Position numbers and translations under genes: made by a program
Part shown: positions 17,621 through 27,022 of the stretch, piece after piece
Layout of the letters: each line of letters opens with the position of its first letter
Position numbering within the stretch: position 1 is the first letter of the stretch
Notes under the pieces: model-generated
Databases searched by the model: none
What the model was told of the DNA's origin: nothing
The model's input: the letters and a program-made list of their open reading frames with translations, nothing else
Origin: Butyrivibrio sp. AC2005
Lineage (GTDB): Bacteria; Bacillota; Clostridia; Lachnospirales; Lachnospiraceae
Reading direction: 5' to 3'
Assembly (NCBI RefSeq): GCF_000424145.1
Contig: NZ_AUJI01000010.1
Coordinates: 62,001-126,000 of the forward strand
Length of the DNA stretch: 64,000 bases

Positions 17621-19183
17621 TCATTTTCTTAGTACGAAAGTTCTCCAAAGAAACTTCGCATTTGACACTAAGTATCTCTTGAGAAGACGCTTGGGATCCT
17701 GAAAAAGTCTGTACAGCCATTCCATACCGATTTTTCTTACCCACATCGGTGCCCTTTTTATATTCCCTGCATAAAAATTAAATCCTGCACCAACTCCAAG
17801 CATAAGTCCATGAACCTGGCCCTCATGAGCTGCCATCCATTTTTCCTGCTTCGGAGCTCCAAGTCCTATCCAGATAAGATCCGCACCTGAGCCGTTAAGC
17901 ATCTCAACAACCTCTTCATCCTCTTCGGGTGTGAGTTCTCTATATGGTGGTGAATAGAAACCTCTTATATCCATTCCCGGAAATCTCTTAGGCAGTTTTT
18001 CCTTTAGAAGTGCTATCGTCTCCTCAGATGATCCGTAGAAAAAGTGTGACAGCTTGGAATCCATAGTTGAAGAAAACATAGCCTCCATAAAATCGGGACC
18101 GGCAATTCTCTCTGCCTTAACAAAACCTGCCTTCTGAATTCTATTGACTATAGGCTGACCATCAGGGAATGTAAGCGCCGAGCCGTTCTGTATTTTCATG
18201 TAATCGGGATGATCACTGGCTTCAACTGTCGTATGCACATTACAAAAGCATATATATTTCCCAAAGAGTTCCTTAATATGACTTCTGACATATAAAACCG
18301 CATTATCAACATTGGATACAGCAAAGTTAACTCCCAGAACATTGCACCTCTTTGACATAGCCGAAAAGTATGAGGTCTGGAAATACCCCATATCCCTGAT
18401 AAGGTGATTTGTCACCCACAGCCCGTCAAGAGATAATCCGTAATAGGTATTAATACCCTCATTTGCCAGTCTTCTTACTATATCTGTTCTTACGTAGTTT
18501 GTTATATCCAGCTTGTCGGAAATACATACAAAGGCATCACTGCACCCTGCATCCTTAACTTTTTCAACCAGCTGTTCTCTATTAATAACAGCCTCATAGT
18601 CATCAGCATTTCTCGTATCTTCTATAGAATATGCATCATCAAGTGTAAAAACATCTTCAAGTTCAAATTCTATGCCAAGACCTTTTTCCAGATTTGCCCT
18701 TACATGATCCACATCCTTGGAATATACCAGCGCTGCAAGCTTTCTTCTGTGAATATCAGGGTTCCCGTTTTTTTTAAGAATGCCTCTGTATATCAGCCTG
18801 AATGAGAATACGAAAACAAAATTAAATATGACCAGATATGCCATGGCCAGTCTGGAAACAAAGTAGGTGTCCTTCGAGATCATAAGAACAATCAGAAGGA
18901 AAACAAAAAGCATAACCTGATTCTTGAAAACCTCCGTGAAGGTCTCAATCGGATCCATATCCTCTATCGGCTTATAATCAAGTCTTCTTCCTCTGTAGAC
19001 ATTTACAAGTGTAGCAAAAAGAATTTCCATAACAAAAATCATGGAATAGAGAGGAACCATCCACTCTTTCTTAAAATGCCAGTTAAAACGGAGAGTGATC
19101 ATAAGAATATACGCAAGCGACAGAGAAACTGCATCAACTATCAATAATATTCTTTTTCTCTTGTGTGAGCGTGACAGGCTCAT
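17621..19183 (-). CDS. Fusion: membrane/CoA-binding-like module of polyprenyl glycosylphosphotransferases + WecG/TagA/CpsF (GT26) glycosyltransferase
   Basis: 520 residues. Residues 1-135 contain four membrane helices, and 145-270 a Rossmann-like segment (RRKLAALVYSKDVDHV) of the type that precedes the catalytic domain in WbaP/EpsL-family enzymes. The phosphotransferase catalytic domain itself is absent. From about 281 a GT26 domain begins (NVLGVNFAVSNVDNAV), with FPDGQPIV (338-345), FYGSSEETIALLKEKL, GLGAPKQEKWM (440-450) and a basic C-terminal tail (FQDPKRLLKRYLVSNAKFLW) for membrane docking. GT26 enzymes add the second sugar (ManNAc(A) or Glc type) to an undecaprenyl-PP-linked primer. The helices may fix the enzyme at the membrane. 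It is last in the long minus-strand glycan run. Confidence 0.87.
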   Translation of the reverse strand: MSLSRSHKRKRILLIVDAVSLSLAYILMITLRFNWHFKKEWMVPLYSMIFVMEILFATLVNVYRGRRLDYKPIEDMDPIETFTEVFKNQVMLFVFLLIVLMISKDTYFVSRLAMAYLVIFNFVFVFSFRLIYRGILKKNGNPDIHRRKLAALVYSKDVDHVRANLEKGLGIEFELEDVFTLDDAYSIEDTRNADDYEAVINREQLVEKVKDAGCSDAFVCISDKLDITNYVRTDIVRRLANEGINTYYGLSLDGLWVTNHLIRDMGYFQTSYFSAMSKRCNVLGVNFAVSNVDNAVLYVRSHIKELFGKYICFCNVHTTVEASDHPDYMKIQNGSALTFPDGQPIVNRIQKAGFVKAERIAGPDFMEAMFSSTMDSKLSHFFYGSSEETIALLKEKLPKRFPGMDIRGFYSPPYRELTPEEDEEVVEMLNGSGADLIWIGLGAPKQEKWMAAHEGQVHGLMLGVGAGFNFYAGNIKRAPMWVRKIGMEWLYRLFQDPKRLLKRYLVSNAKFLWRTFVLRK

Positions 19184-19203
19184 ATCAAAATTCCCCTCAC
19201 TTC

Positions 19204-20487
19204 TTACTTAAAGCATCTGTGGATTATATCAATTATTACATCCTGCTCTTCTTCAGTCATCTTGTTGTCAGAGGGAAGACACAGTCCCCTCTCAAAAATA
19301 TCCGAACCTATATCTAAAGCAACTCCTTCATCTATATAGGCATTACTTCTTCCGCGAAGAATTCCTTCAGTGGTAACAAAAATATTGTTCCTGTACATGG
19401 GCTGCATATGCATCGGTTTCCATATTGGTCTTCCCTCCGCATTAAAACTTGCAATAGCTTCAAGAATCTCTGTAGGACAGCTCTTTCCTGGCTCTGACTT
19501 ATACAAAACCTCTTTTTCAGATCTGACCTGAGGACACATAGCATCCTTATCTATAATCATACAGCTGAGCCAGTAATTAGGCTCGGTATCATCCGGAATC
19601 GGATTCATGGAAACAGGAAGATCCTTTAAGCCATCCTTATACCTTTGATAAATCCTCTTCTTGCTTGCAATATGTTCCTCAAGGTAAGGGAGCTGACCTC
19701 GTACAACACCGGCAACTATATTTGACATGCGGTAGTTATAGCCGAGTTCCTCGTGCTGATACCAGGCTGCATTCTCTCTTGCCTGTGTACTCAGCTTTCT
19801 AACCTTGTGGCAGTCCTCCTCGGAATCTGTAAGGAACATTCCGCCTGAACTTCCTGTTACTATCTTATTTCCATTAAAAGAAATTACACTGTAATCGCCA
19901 AATTTTCCTGTCTGTATTCCTTTATACGATGCTCCAAAGGATTCCGCAGCATCTTCAACTATAAGTGCACCGTGCTTATCAGCTATCTTTCTGATTTCAT
20001 CAATCTTTCCGGGTGTACCGTAAAGATAAGCCACAACTATAAGTCTTACTTCAGGATATAATTCAAAGGCCTTCTCCAAAGCCTCCGGGCTCATGTTCCA
20101 GCTGTCAGTCTCCGTATCGATAAATACAGCTTCACCGCCCTCGTATGCAACAGGATTCACCGTGGCATCGAAAGTCATGTCTGAACAGAATACTTTTTTC
20201 CCTGTAAGTGTTCCGACATTTACATCCTGCGGACCATAAAGCTTTTCACCTGCAAGTCGTATAGCAAGATGGAGAGCTGCTGTTCCTGAGCTAAGCCCCA
20301 CCGCATACTTTCTTCCGATTTTTTCCTGAACAAGCTTTTCAGATTCATTTATATTTTCGCCAACAGTAGAAACCCAGTTGGTTTCAATGGCATCTGTGAC
20401 CCATTTGAGTTCGTCTCCGTGCATTGTGGGAGATGAAAGCCATACTCTTTTGTCGAATTTTTTTATACCGTTAAATCTTTCGTCCAT
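19204..20487 (-). CDS. epsN: DegT/DnrJ PLP aminotransferase, EpsN/PglE-like
   Basis: 427 residues. The start chosen is ATG 20485-20487, with GAGG supplied by the end of a hairpin repeat. An in-frame start at 20568 would translate the repeat itself into the N-terminus and is rejected. Family marks: WLSSPTMHGDE, ETNWVSTVG, ALSSGT-like GLSSGTAALH, VEDAAES (Asp stacking on PLP, ~180) and SFNGNK with the Schiff-base lysine near residue 208. The N-terminus closely follows EpsN/PglE enzymes, which aminate UDP-4-keto-6-deoxy-GlcNAc to the 4-amino sugar of the bacillosamine route. The neighbouring EpsC-type dehydratase makes that substrate. No PglD/EpsM acetyltransferase is seen in the window. Confidence 0.87.
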   Translation of the reverse strand: MDERFNGIKKFDKRVWLSSPTMHGDELKWVTDAIETNWVSTVGENINESEKLVQEKIGRKYAVGLSSGTAALHLAIRLAGEKLYGPQDVNVGTLTGKKVFCSDMTFDATVNPVAYEGGEAVFIDTETDSWNMSPEALEKAFELYPEVRLIVVAYLYGTPGKIDEIRKIADKHGALIVEDAAESFGASYKGIQTGKFGDYSVISFNGNKIVTGSSGGMFLTDSEEDCHKVRKLSTQARENAAWYQHEELGYNYRMSNIVAGVVRGQLPYLEEHIASKKRIYQRYKDGLKDLPVSMNPIPDDTEPNYWLSCMIIDKDAMCPQVRSEKEVLYKSEPGKSCPTEILEAIASFNAEGRPIWKPMHMQPMYRNNIFVTTEGILRGRSNAYIDEGVALDIGSDIFERGLCLPSDNKMTEEEQDVIIDIIHRCFK

Positions 20488-20491
20488 AGAA

Positions 20492-20540
20492 CCCTCATCC
20501 GGCGCTTCGCGCCACCTTCTCCCAAAGGGAGAAGGCTTTA
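20492..20540 (-). repeat. Hairpin repeat, copy A (short form)
   Basis: 49 bp. Read on the plus strand it begins CCCTCATCCG, followed by hairpin GGCGC-TTC-GCGCC, then CCTTCTCCC-AAA-GGGAGAAGG and CTTTA. Read on the minus strand the end ...GGATGAGGG puts GAGG exactly 5 nt before the ATG of the aminotransferase gene. It is related to the copies at 33823, 50059 and 58121. Confidence 0.9.
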
Positions 20541-20550
20541 ATATAGTTTT

Positions 20551-20635
20551 CTTTCGCCTTACAAACAATAAAAACTTTATCTATTCTTTCGCTTTACAAA
20601 CAATAAAAACTTTATCTATTCTTTCGCTTTACAAA
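20551..20635. repeat. 35-bp tandem repeat, 2.4 copies
   Basis: Units 20551-20585 and 20586-20620 differ at one base (CGCC versus CGCT); a partial third unit covers 20621-20635. Each contains CTTTCGC and an AT-rich stretch. It fills most of the spacer between the EpsC-like gene and hairpin repeat copy A. Confidence 0.93.
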
Positions 20636-20643
20636 TAAATACC

Positions 20644-22587
20644 TTACTCCGTCTCATTTATGAGTTCTGCCGCACGCTCAAGAGCTTTCTGATGCTCAAG
20701 TGAATGCGAATCCGCATTATCCTCAGGGTGATAGGTTGTAACTATCTTCTGAACTATCTCTCTGATCTCATCAGCATGCTCAGCCTTGGAAGCACCATTG
20801 AGCTCCTCCAGCTGTGAGAAAAACTTCATATCATCCATATCAATAGGCTTACCGATATGAATCATTCTGTTAGCTGTATCCTGCAGACCTTCCTCATCCA
20901 TGAGCATCTCTTCATAGAGCTTCTCACCGGGACGAAGACCTGTAAATTCAATCTTGATATCCTCTCCAACCTTATAACCTGAAAGCTTAATCAGGTTCTC
21001 GGCAAGATCAAGGATTCTCACAGGCTCACCCATATCAAGAACAAAAATCTCTCCGCCCTTCGCATATGCGCCTGCCTGCATGACAAGGCTGACCGCCTCG
21101 GGTATTGTCATGAAGTATCTGATAATATTAGGGTCTGTAACTGTTACAGGTCCACCGGCTGCAATCTGCTTTTTAAAAAGCGGAATAACCGATCCGTTTG
21201 AACCAAGTACATTACCGAATCTGACAGCAACAAACTCTGTATCGTAATGCTTATTAAAGGTCTGGACGATCATCTCACAGATACGCTTACTTGCTCCCAT
21301 AATATTTGTGGGATTAACTGCCTTATCCGTAGAAATCATAACAAACTTCTGGCAACCATTCATAGCTGCTGCCATTGCTGTCTTAAAGGTTCCGAATACA
21401 TTGTTTTTAATAGCTTCATTCGGACTATCCTCCATAAGCGGTACGTGCTTATGTGCAGCTGCATGATAAACAATCTCCGGTCTGTATGTCTCAAAGATTC
21501 TGTTTATTCTGTTAGTATTTCTTACTGATGCTATAAGTACCTCTAAATCCAGTTCAGGATGATTTCTCTTAAGCTCCTGCTGGATGTCATATGCATTATT
21601 CTCATAAATGTCCACTATTATGAGCTTCTTTGGCTTGTGATTTGCAATCTGTCTTGAAAGCTCGGAACCAATGGATCCGCCACCGCCTGTTACAAGAACA
21701 GTTTTCCCGCTCACATAATCTGCAATCTGATTGAGATCTACTGCAATAGGGTCTCTTCCAAGAAGGTCTTCAACCTCAACCTCACGTAGCTTACTGACAT
21801 TAACTTCGCCATTAACAAGCTGATAAACTCCGGGTAGTGAACGGAGCTTACAGTTAGTCTCCTTACAAAGATCAAGGAGTTTTTTCATCTCTCTTCTGGA
21901 AAGAGATGGAATTGCTACGATAATCTCATCGATATCATAAAGATCAGCGCACTCTAAGATCTTATCGCGTCCGCCTACTACTCTGATTCCCTGAATGTAA
22001 TGTCCCCACTTGCTTCTGTCATCATCAATGATACATCTGATAACCATAGTGGAAAAATTACTGTTAACAATTTCCTTAATAATAATGTTACCGGATTCTC
22101 CTGCACCGATCACCATTACGGAAGTAGTATTCTTACGGTTCTCAGTCTTATGCTTAACGCTCCTTATAAATCTGTAGCTGAATCTGCTTACAAAAATCAG
22201 AGTGATAAGTATAAAGGTATATAAAAAGTAATAACTCTGCGGAACAGGCTGCCTGCCAACCTTAAAAAACTGAAGGCCAAATGCATTGGTGACACCTGAT
22301 GCAACACAGGCAATAACAAGATTCTGAAGCTCCGTCTCACCTGCATATGCCCACAAACTGTTATAGAGCCTGAAAAGATAAAAATATGCCAGTGAGATAA
22401 TTACATTGAATACCAAAAAATCCGTTACCGGATCCATAAATTCATACGGTACAAGATCAATGTTGAACTCATATCTCATTAAAAGTGCCAAATAACTGGC
22501 AATTATGATACTTAGCACATCATAGACGATAAGTCCGGCTCTTCTATAAAATTTTGCAAAATTAAAAGGTTTCTTCTCTGATTTCAT
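20644..22587 (-). CDS. epsC: Membrane UDP-GlcNAc 4,6-dehydratase (EpsC/PglF/CapD type)
   Basis: 647 residues. Four to five N-terminal helices (to about 145), a first Rossmann domain (VMVIGAGESGN, ~158-168) and a second, catalytic SDR domain starting TGGGGSIG (300-307). The active site STDKAVNPTNIMGASKR (419-435) has Met in place of the usual catalytic Tyr, as is normal for the long-form PglF/FlmA/WbpM dehydratases, with the Asp-Lys pair (421-422) and Lys434 kept. It converts UDP-GlcNAc to UDP-2-acetamido-2,6-dideoxy-4-keto-hexose. It lies directly upstream of the EpsN-like aminotransferase, the expected next enzyme. Confidence 0.9.
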   Translation of the reverse strand: MKSEKKPFNFAKFYRRAGLIVYDVLSIIIASYLALLMRYEFNIDLVPYEFMDPVTDFLVFNVIISLAYFYLFRLYNSLWAYAGETELQNLVIACVASGVTNAFGLQFFKVGRQPVPQSYYFLYTFILITLIFVSRFSYRFIRSVKHKTENRKNTTSVMVIGAGESGNIIIKEIVNSNFSTMVIRCIIDDDRSKWGHYIQGIRVVGGRDKILECADLYDIDEIIVAIPSLSRREMKKLLDLCKETNCKLRSLPGVYQLVNGEVNVSKLREVEVEDLLGRDPIAVDLNQIADYVSGKTVLVTGGGGSIGSELSRQIANHKPKKLIIVDIYENNAYDIQQELKRNHPELDLEVLIASVRNTNRINRIFETYRPEIVYHAAAHKHVPLMEDSPNEAIKNNVFGTFKTAMAAAMNGCQKFVMISTDKAVNPTNIMGASKRICEMIVQTFNKHYDTEFVAVRFGNVLGSNGSVIPLFKKQIAAGGPVTVTDPNIIRYFMTIPEAVSLVMQAGAYAKGGEIFVLDMGEPVRILDLAENLIKLSGYKVGEDIKIEFTGLRPGEKLYEEMLMDEEGLQDTANRMIHIGKPIDMDDMKFFSQLEELNGASKAEHADEIREIVQKIVTTYHPEDNADSHSLEHQKALERAAELINETE

Positions 22588-22601
22588 ATCTTCTTATTTT
22601 A

Positions 22602-25358
22602 TCATAAATTAGCTTTTTCTTTAAATGTTATGGGTATAAGAGAAAACATAAGTGCAATGGCCATAGGATTGCTAAACTGGAATACCCACTCAGACAGCGC
22701 AGCCACGCCAAATCCTACCGTCATGGCAAAGGGCAATATTGCTCCGGGGACGTCATTTCTGTGTCTGATATAATATACTGCCCCTGCAAAAAACGCGCAT
22801 GCCATAACAAGCAGAAATACTATTCCGCTTAGAATTCCATTGTCGTACATAACCTGCAGATATGTATTGTGCGCATGTACCGCAATCTCTCCGGAAGGAA
22901 GAACCGCACCCATCTCATCATGTCCAAACAGATTCATCTGCTGAAGATATGATTTAAATATGGTTATTCTTCCATTGGAAAATTCCTCTATTCCATCCTC
23001 AGAAGCCTGATTATTCTGATCTTCGGCTGTTTCATCCTGCTCACCGGCAGTCTCATCCTGCTCACCGGCAGCTTCTTCATCCTGGCTGTCCGCATTTTCC
23101 TCTGTGCCTTCGTTAGCAGCTTCCTCAGCCTGTATAGCTGCTGCAGCCTCCTCCTCAGCTCTCATTCTGGCAAACAGTTCTTCTCCCCCTGTCTCCATCA
23201 GATATTCCCTGGTTTCAGGAGATGTCTGCTTTGAAGCCACAATTTCAGGAAGTGAGTAAACCATCCATCTGGACTGATCCTCAGTAAGGGCAACACCGTT
23301 TTCTCCGACCATGGAATAGCCTTCACTGTTGAAGTTCTTATCATCCTCGGGATAATTATAATCCATGATGTCGATATTCAGGATTTTCTCAGCAAAAAGA
23401 TCTACAAATCTCTCTATATTCATATACAGATGATTGTCCGGCTGACCACCACCGTAAAGTCCGAAATTCCCGGTCTCTACCAAAAACTTCTTAGGATGTG
23501 CCACTATAGCAGGGAACATTCTCTGAAGTGCAAAGGCTGAAGGGAAGCACAGCAATACGGAAAGAACCATCGTTCCAATCTGTATCCCCAGATATCTGAG
23601 CTTACCTTTTTCACAATCCGTAGACATAAGCGCAAGCATACAAACGATCATAACAACACACGCAAAGTATGACGTTCTTGATATGGTGAATATCATATAT
23701 GCTGACACAAAACCAAACAGAATAAACTCTTTCCAGAGATATTTAAAACGCGCCTTAAAGGATGTAAGCTCTCTTGTAGTATATATCTTATACAATAGAA
23801 GCACCGCAGCTGCGCACTCCATCACCGTCATATATTCAGCCGTTATGGTTACTGTATGAAATACAAAAGCGTATCTTCCGGTATTAAATGCCGCAAAGCT
23901 TCTGTACATCCAGCAGTAGACCATTGACACAACAAAGTTCAGGAGAAGTCCACCTATTATAAGCTCCGGATACGCCTTAAAACCATAAAGCCTGTAGCAA
24001 AGCATAAGTCCCAATACAAAAGCTGCTATGGCAACTCCCCACCACCTGGTATTTCTGAAAACAACAAGTACTACAAAAAATACCATGAAAAGAATACCAA
24101 AGAAGCTGATTTTCAGTTCTGCCTTTTCAGAAAGCTTTCGAAGTCCCTCTTCTTTTATTCTTCCATATATTTCAGCACTAAGGTTCAAAATTAAAAAGCC
24201 CGCAAGAACAACTATTATAACACCATACGTCATAGCGGCATTATGCAGATCGTATTCCTTCTCAGTATCAGGCATAAGGTGAGCATTTCTGTACCATAAT
24301 CCTGCGACTATAGAAATTACTGCATAAATTGCATTCCAAAGTTTTCTTACTCTTTCAAACGGAAGTGCCAGGCATAAAAAGAGCAGAAGACATATCATTT
24401 CCTTTCGCTCTGCAAGAGTCTGATATATTGTAAAAAGCGCATTCATATATTCACAGCAAAACCAGATGGCAGCCGCAATAACTCCCATCTGAGCAAAGCT
24501 TTTCACATTATGCCAGAGCTTCTCATCCAGGGTGGCGTCATTCTCATGATTGATAGCATAGAAAACAAGAATGTATGTTATAAGAACGCCAAGCTCAAGA
24601 AAAGCATTTTCTATCGGTCTGCTGTCAAAATATTTTATCGGATAGATCAGTACCATAAGCACAACCATGGAAACCGCTGCTATCGGATTGCACACAACTC
24701 TGACAACACGATGAACCGTAACAAGCTCATCCTTCTTATTTCTGAATAAAAATTTCTCAAGAACAATAAGAATTGCCGCTATTGCAATGATCCCCGCAAT
24801 AATAAGAAGAGACACCGACTTTGTCAGCGGCTGTCTGTAATTATAGTTTGCAGCAAGCTGAACTCCCTCAATTGTTGTATCGTGATAAGCAAATGATACA
24901 AAGTAGGGGGATGTGTCCTCTCCCGCATGCTCATATGCCATATAAAAAGTAGAAAAAGCACCGTTTAAGATCATTGTGTAGGTCTCACCAACATTAAGGT
25001 TAAGACCTACTCTTACATGAACATAGCCAGGGAGCTTGGAATCTCTCAGGTAAACAACTCTCTGATAGACTTCTTCCATATTTTCATTATAAAAAACCAT
25101 GCTCATATAATTGCCGAGTTCTATCTCCTCGACATATATATCCACAGATTCAAGTCTGTCATACTGGGCGATGAATTTCTGAACCACATCATGATAGTCA
25201 TTCACCCTCTCAGAGGTCTGGACAATTTCTCCGCCTCCCTTTTCAGTAATTGTTCTCTGCCAGATTCTAAAGGGAAAAACAGAGAGTATAAAAAGAGCTG
25301 CAAAAATAAGAATCACTGCTCTTATGGCCACACTTCTGTAAACAACTTTTCTTCTCAT
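22602..25358 (-). CDS. O-antigen ligase/Wzy-like polymerase with long acidic loop
   Basis: 918 residues from ATG 25356-25358 (GGAGG 5 nt upstream), which overlaps the preceding stop as ATGA. It has twelve or more membrane segments. The Wzy/WaaL signature AHNTYLQVMYDNGILSG lies near the C-terminus, inside the large outer loop and before the last helices. That loop also contains a low-complexity acidic insert (repeats of DETAGEQ and related Glu/Ala/Asp-rich text, about 50 residues) encoded by short DNA repeats near 23030-23090. Such proteins polymerise or ligate undecaprenyl-PP-linked glycan on the outer face of the membrane. The N-terminal ~200 residues form a single helix plus an extracytoplasmic domain, an addition to the usual fold. 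Confidence 0.82.
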   Translation of the reverse strand: MRRKVVYRSVAIRAVILIFAALFILSVFPFRIWQRTITEKGGGEIVQTSERVNDYHDVVQKFIAQYDRLESVDIYVEEIELGNYMSMVFYNENMEEVYQRVVYLRDSKLPGYVHVRVGLNLNVGETYTMILNGAFSTFYMAYEHAGEDTSPYFVSFAYHDTTIEGVQLAANYNYRQPLTKSVSLLIIAGIIAIAAILIVLEKFLFRNKKDELVTVHRVVRVVCNPIAAVSMVVLMVLIYPIKYFDSRPIENAFLELGVLITYILVFYAINHENDATLDEKLWHNVKSFAQMGVIAAAIWFCCEYMNALFTIYQTLAERKEMICLLLFLCLALPFERVRKLWNAIYAVISIVAGLWYRNAHLMPDTEKEYDLHNAAMTYGVIIVVLAGFLILNLSAEIYGRIKEEGLRKLSEKAELKISFFGILFMVFFVVLVVFRNTRWWGVAIAAFVLGLMLCYRLYGFKAYPELIIGGLLLNFVVSMVYCWMYRSFAAFNTGRYAFVFHTVTITAEYMTVMECAAAVLLLYKIYTTRELTSFKARFKYLWKEFILFGFVSAYMIFTISRTSYFACVVMIVCMLALMSTDCEKGKLRYLGIQIGTMVLSVLLCFPSAFALQRMFPAIVAHPKKFLVETGNFGLYGGGQPDNHLYMNIERFVDLFAEKILNIDIMDYNYPEDDKNFNSEGYSMVGENGVALTEDQSRWMVYSLPEIVASKQTSPETREYLMETGGEELFARMRAEEEAAAAIQAEEAANEGTEENADSQDEEAAGEQDETAGEQDETAEDQNNQASEDGIEEFSNGRITIFKSYLQQMNLFGHDEMGAVLPSGEIAVHAHNTYLQVMYDNGILSGIVFLLVMACAFFAGAVYYIRHRNDVPGAILPFAMTVGFGVAALSEWVFQFSNPMAIALMFSLIPITFKEKANL

Positions 25359-27022
25359 AAATCCTCCACTGCACAAGAGTTATGCAGTAAAACAGTATAC
25401 ACCAAAACCGGAATACTATACCACAAATATATCGTATATCTGACAAGGTATGTCGGTCCAAGTAAAACCGTAAGCCACACCAACATCAGTAATAACCAGG
25501 GATACATCCCACGTTCTCTTCTAATAACACCTGCTGTAATTATCAGATAAATAAACATCCAGAAATATGCCGCCGGTGAAAACAATAGTGATAGCACCGG
25601 TATATTCTGCTGAAACTTCTCTATAGACAGCTTTCTGTAAAAAGCATCTATAAAAGGAATAAGGCTTTTTCTCTCTCCCGGAAGCTCCACCTCATAACCA
25701 AAATATGAGCTGTCAGTATACGTAAAGGTAAATACCGTATTACCCTGATAAACATTAATAACCGCACCGGGATACCAGTATCCGTAGGAAGTCAAAAACC
25801 ATCCATTGAGATAGCTCATGGGATTTTGTACTCCCTTATGAAGCCAAAGTGTCCAAAACGATTTTTTATCCTTTTCATAAGCCGCATTGTCGAAATACAT
25901 CTTAAGTATATCCGATATTCTCGGAGTGTAATGCGACAGCGCCTCTTCACTTAAGTAGCTGTGCAGTACTTCCTTTTCTTCTTCCGTAAAACTGTCCTTA
26001 TCATAGTAATACACTCTTGCAAGCTGCTGGATAGGCACCGTGAGCATTTCCTGATGTTCACCGGTCTCGGCAGAAAGTACATGTCCTATTACAAGATTAA
26101 TACAAAAATAAATAACAATCGGCGCAACAAGAAAAGTGGCTCTGTGATACTTATCCTTATCCTTAAGTGCCCTCTCAGCAATAAGGACTATTACTGCAAA
26201 AACGATGTATGCATAAAACCCGTTATGCCTAAAAAGCATCATGAGAACTGCGCTTATTATTATCTGACATGCTTTTCTTCTTTTTTGACCTCTGCCTTCG
26301 CTTTCCTCCCACTCCATCATGAGAATAACCGACAGAACAAGAAAGGCCGAGAAAAATCCGTCCTTGCAGGAACATAACGTATACATAACAATAGTAGGGA
26401 ATATTCCGAAAAATAATGCTGAAAAACCCCTAAACTTTTTTCCTGCCCCATGTTTTTTCAGGAAGCTTATAAGATATGTAAATATCCAGGTCATCACCAG
26501 CATCTGCATGAATATATAAAAAAATATTCCTGCATTATAGCTTCCCGTAAACTTATGAAAGAATGCAACGCTTCCTCCGAGCAAAAGTACATGCAGCAGC
26601 GGATGATGAGTGTTAAAGCTCCTCGTCAGAACCTCAATAACCTCCGTCTGCGCATCATATACAAAGAACCCCGGATACACTCCCAGTAAAACCACAAAAT
26701 TAAGAGCAGCTATAAGCATCCATACTTTAAAAAACTCATTTCCGGTGTAACCCTTTTTAAGAGTCTTTTCTCTATTTACAGAGATTGCCGTTATCCTCCG
26801 GCTTTCTTTTTTGCTCCCCCTTAAGAGCTTCACCCAGCTGTATCGAACCAATGCGGCAATCAAAGCAGAAAGAGCAATAAATACTACCAGCATCTTCATA
26901 TCTCCTATATCGATATGATCCGAGCTTTCCAGCTGATAGCCCCATACAAGGGAGAGGGACATGCATACACCAAATAAGACCGGCATCAGCCAGGTCTTAT
27001 CCTTACTCTTCTGATTCCTCAT
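25355..27022 (-). CDS. Polytopic membrane protein, DUF6020-like, GT-C style
   Basis: 555 residues from ATG 27020-27022, with GATGAGG 6 nt upstream; the start lies inside the end of the preceding GT2 gene. About twelve helices. The stretch GVYPGFFVYDAQTE followed by THHPLLHVLL resembles lipid-linked-sugar GT-C transferases and the DUF6020 family of Lachnospiraceae glycan loci. An extracytoplasmic loop of about 120 residues sits between helices around residue 330-450. It probably decorates the glycan with a residue from a polyprenyl-phosphate sugar outside the cell. No reaction can be assigned. Confidence 0.72.
   Translation of the reverse strand: MRNQKSKDKTWLMPVLFGVCMSLSLVWGYQLESSDHIDIGDMKMLVVFIALSALIAALVRYSWVKLLRGSKKESRRITAISVNREKTLKKGYTGNEFFKVWMLIAALNFVVLLGVYPGFFVYDAQTEVIEVLTRSFNTHHPLLHVLLLGGSVAFFHKFTGSYNAGIFFYIFMQMLVMTWIFTYLISFLKKHGAGKKFRGFSALFFGIFPTIVMYTLCSCKDGFFSAFLVLSVILMMEWEESEGRGQKRRKACQIIISAVLMMLFRHNGFYAYIVFAVIVLIAERALKDKDKYHRATFLVAPIVIYFCINLVIGHVLSAETGEHQEMLTVPIQQLARVYYYDKDSFTEEEKEVLHSYLSEEALSHYTPRISDILKMYFDNAAYEKDKKSFWTLWLHKGVQNPMSYLNGWFLTSYGYWYPGAVINVYQGNTVFTFTYTDSSYFGYEVELPGERKSLIPFIDAFYRKLSIEKFQQNIPVLSLLFSPAAYFWMFIYLIITAGVIRRERGMYPWLLLMLVWLTVLLGPTYLVRYTIYLWYSIPVLVYTVLLHNSCAVEDL

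Noticed and set aside
20488-20568. N-terminal extension of the EpsN-like protein
   Set aside because: The extra residues are a translation of hairpin repeat copy A and part of the tandem repeat. Homology starts after ATG 20487.
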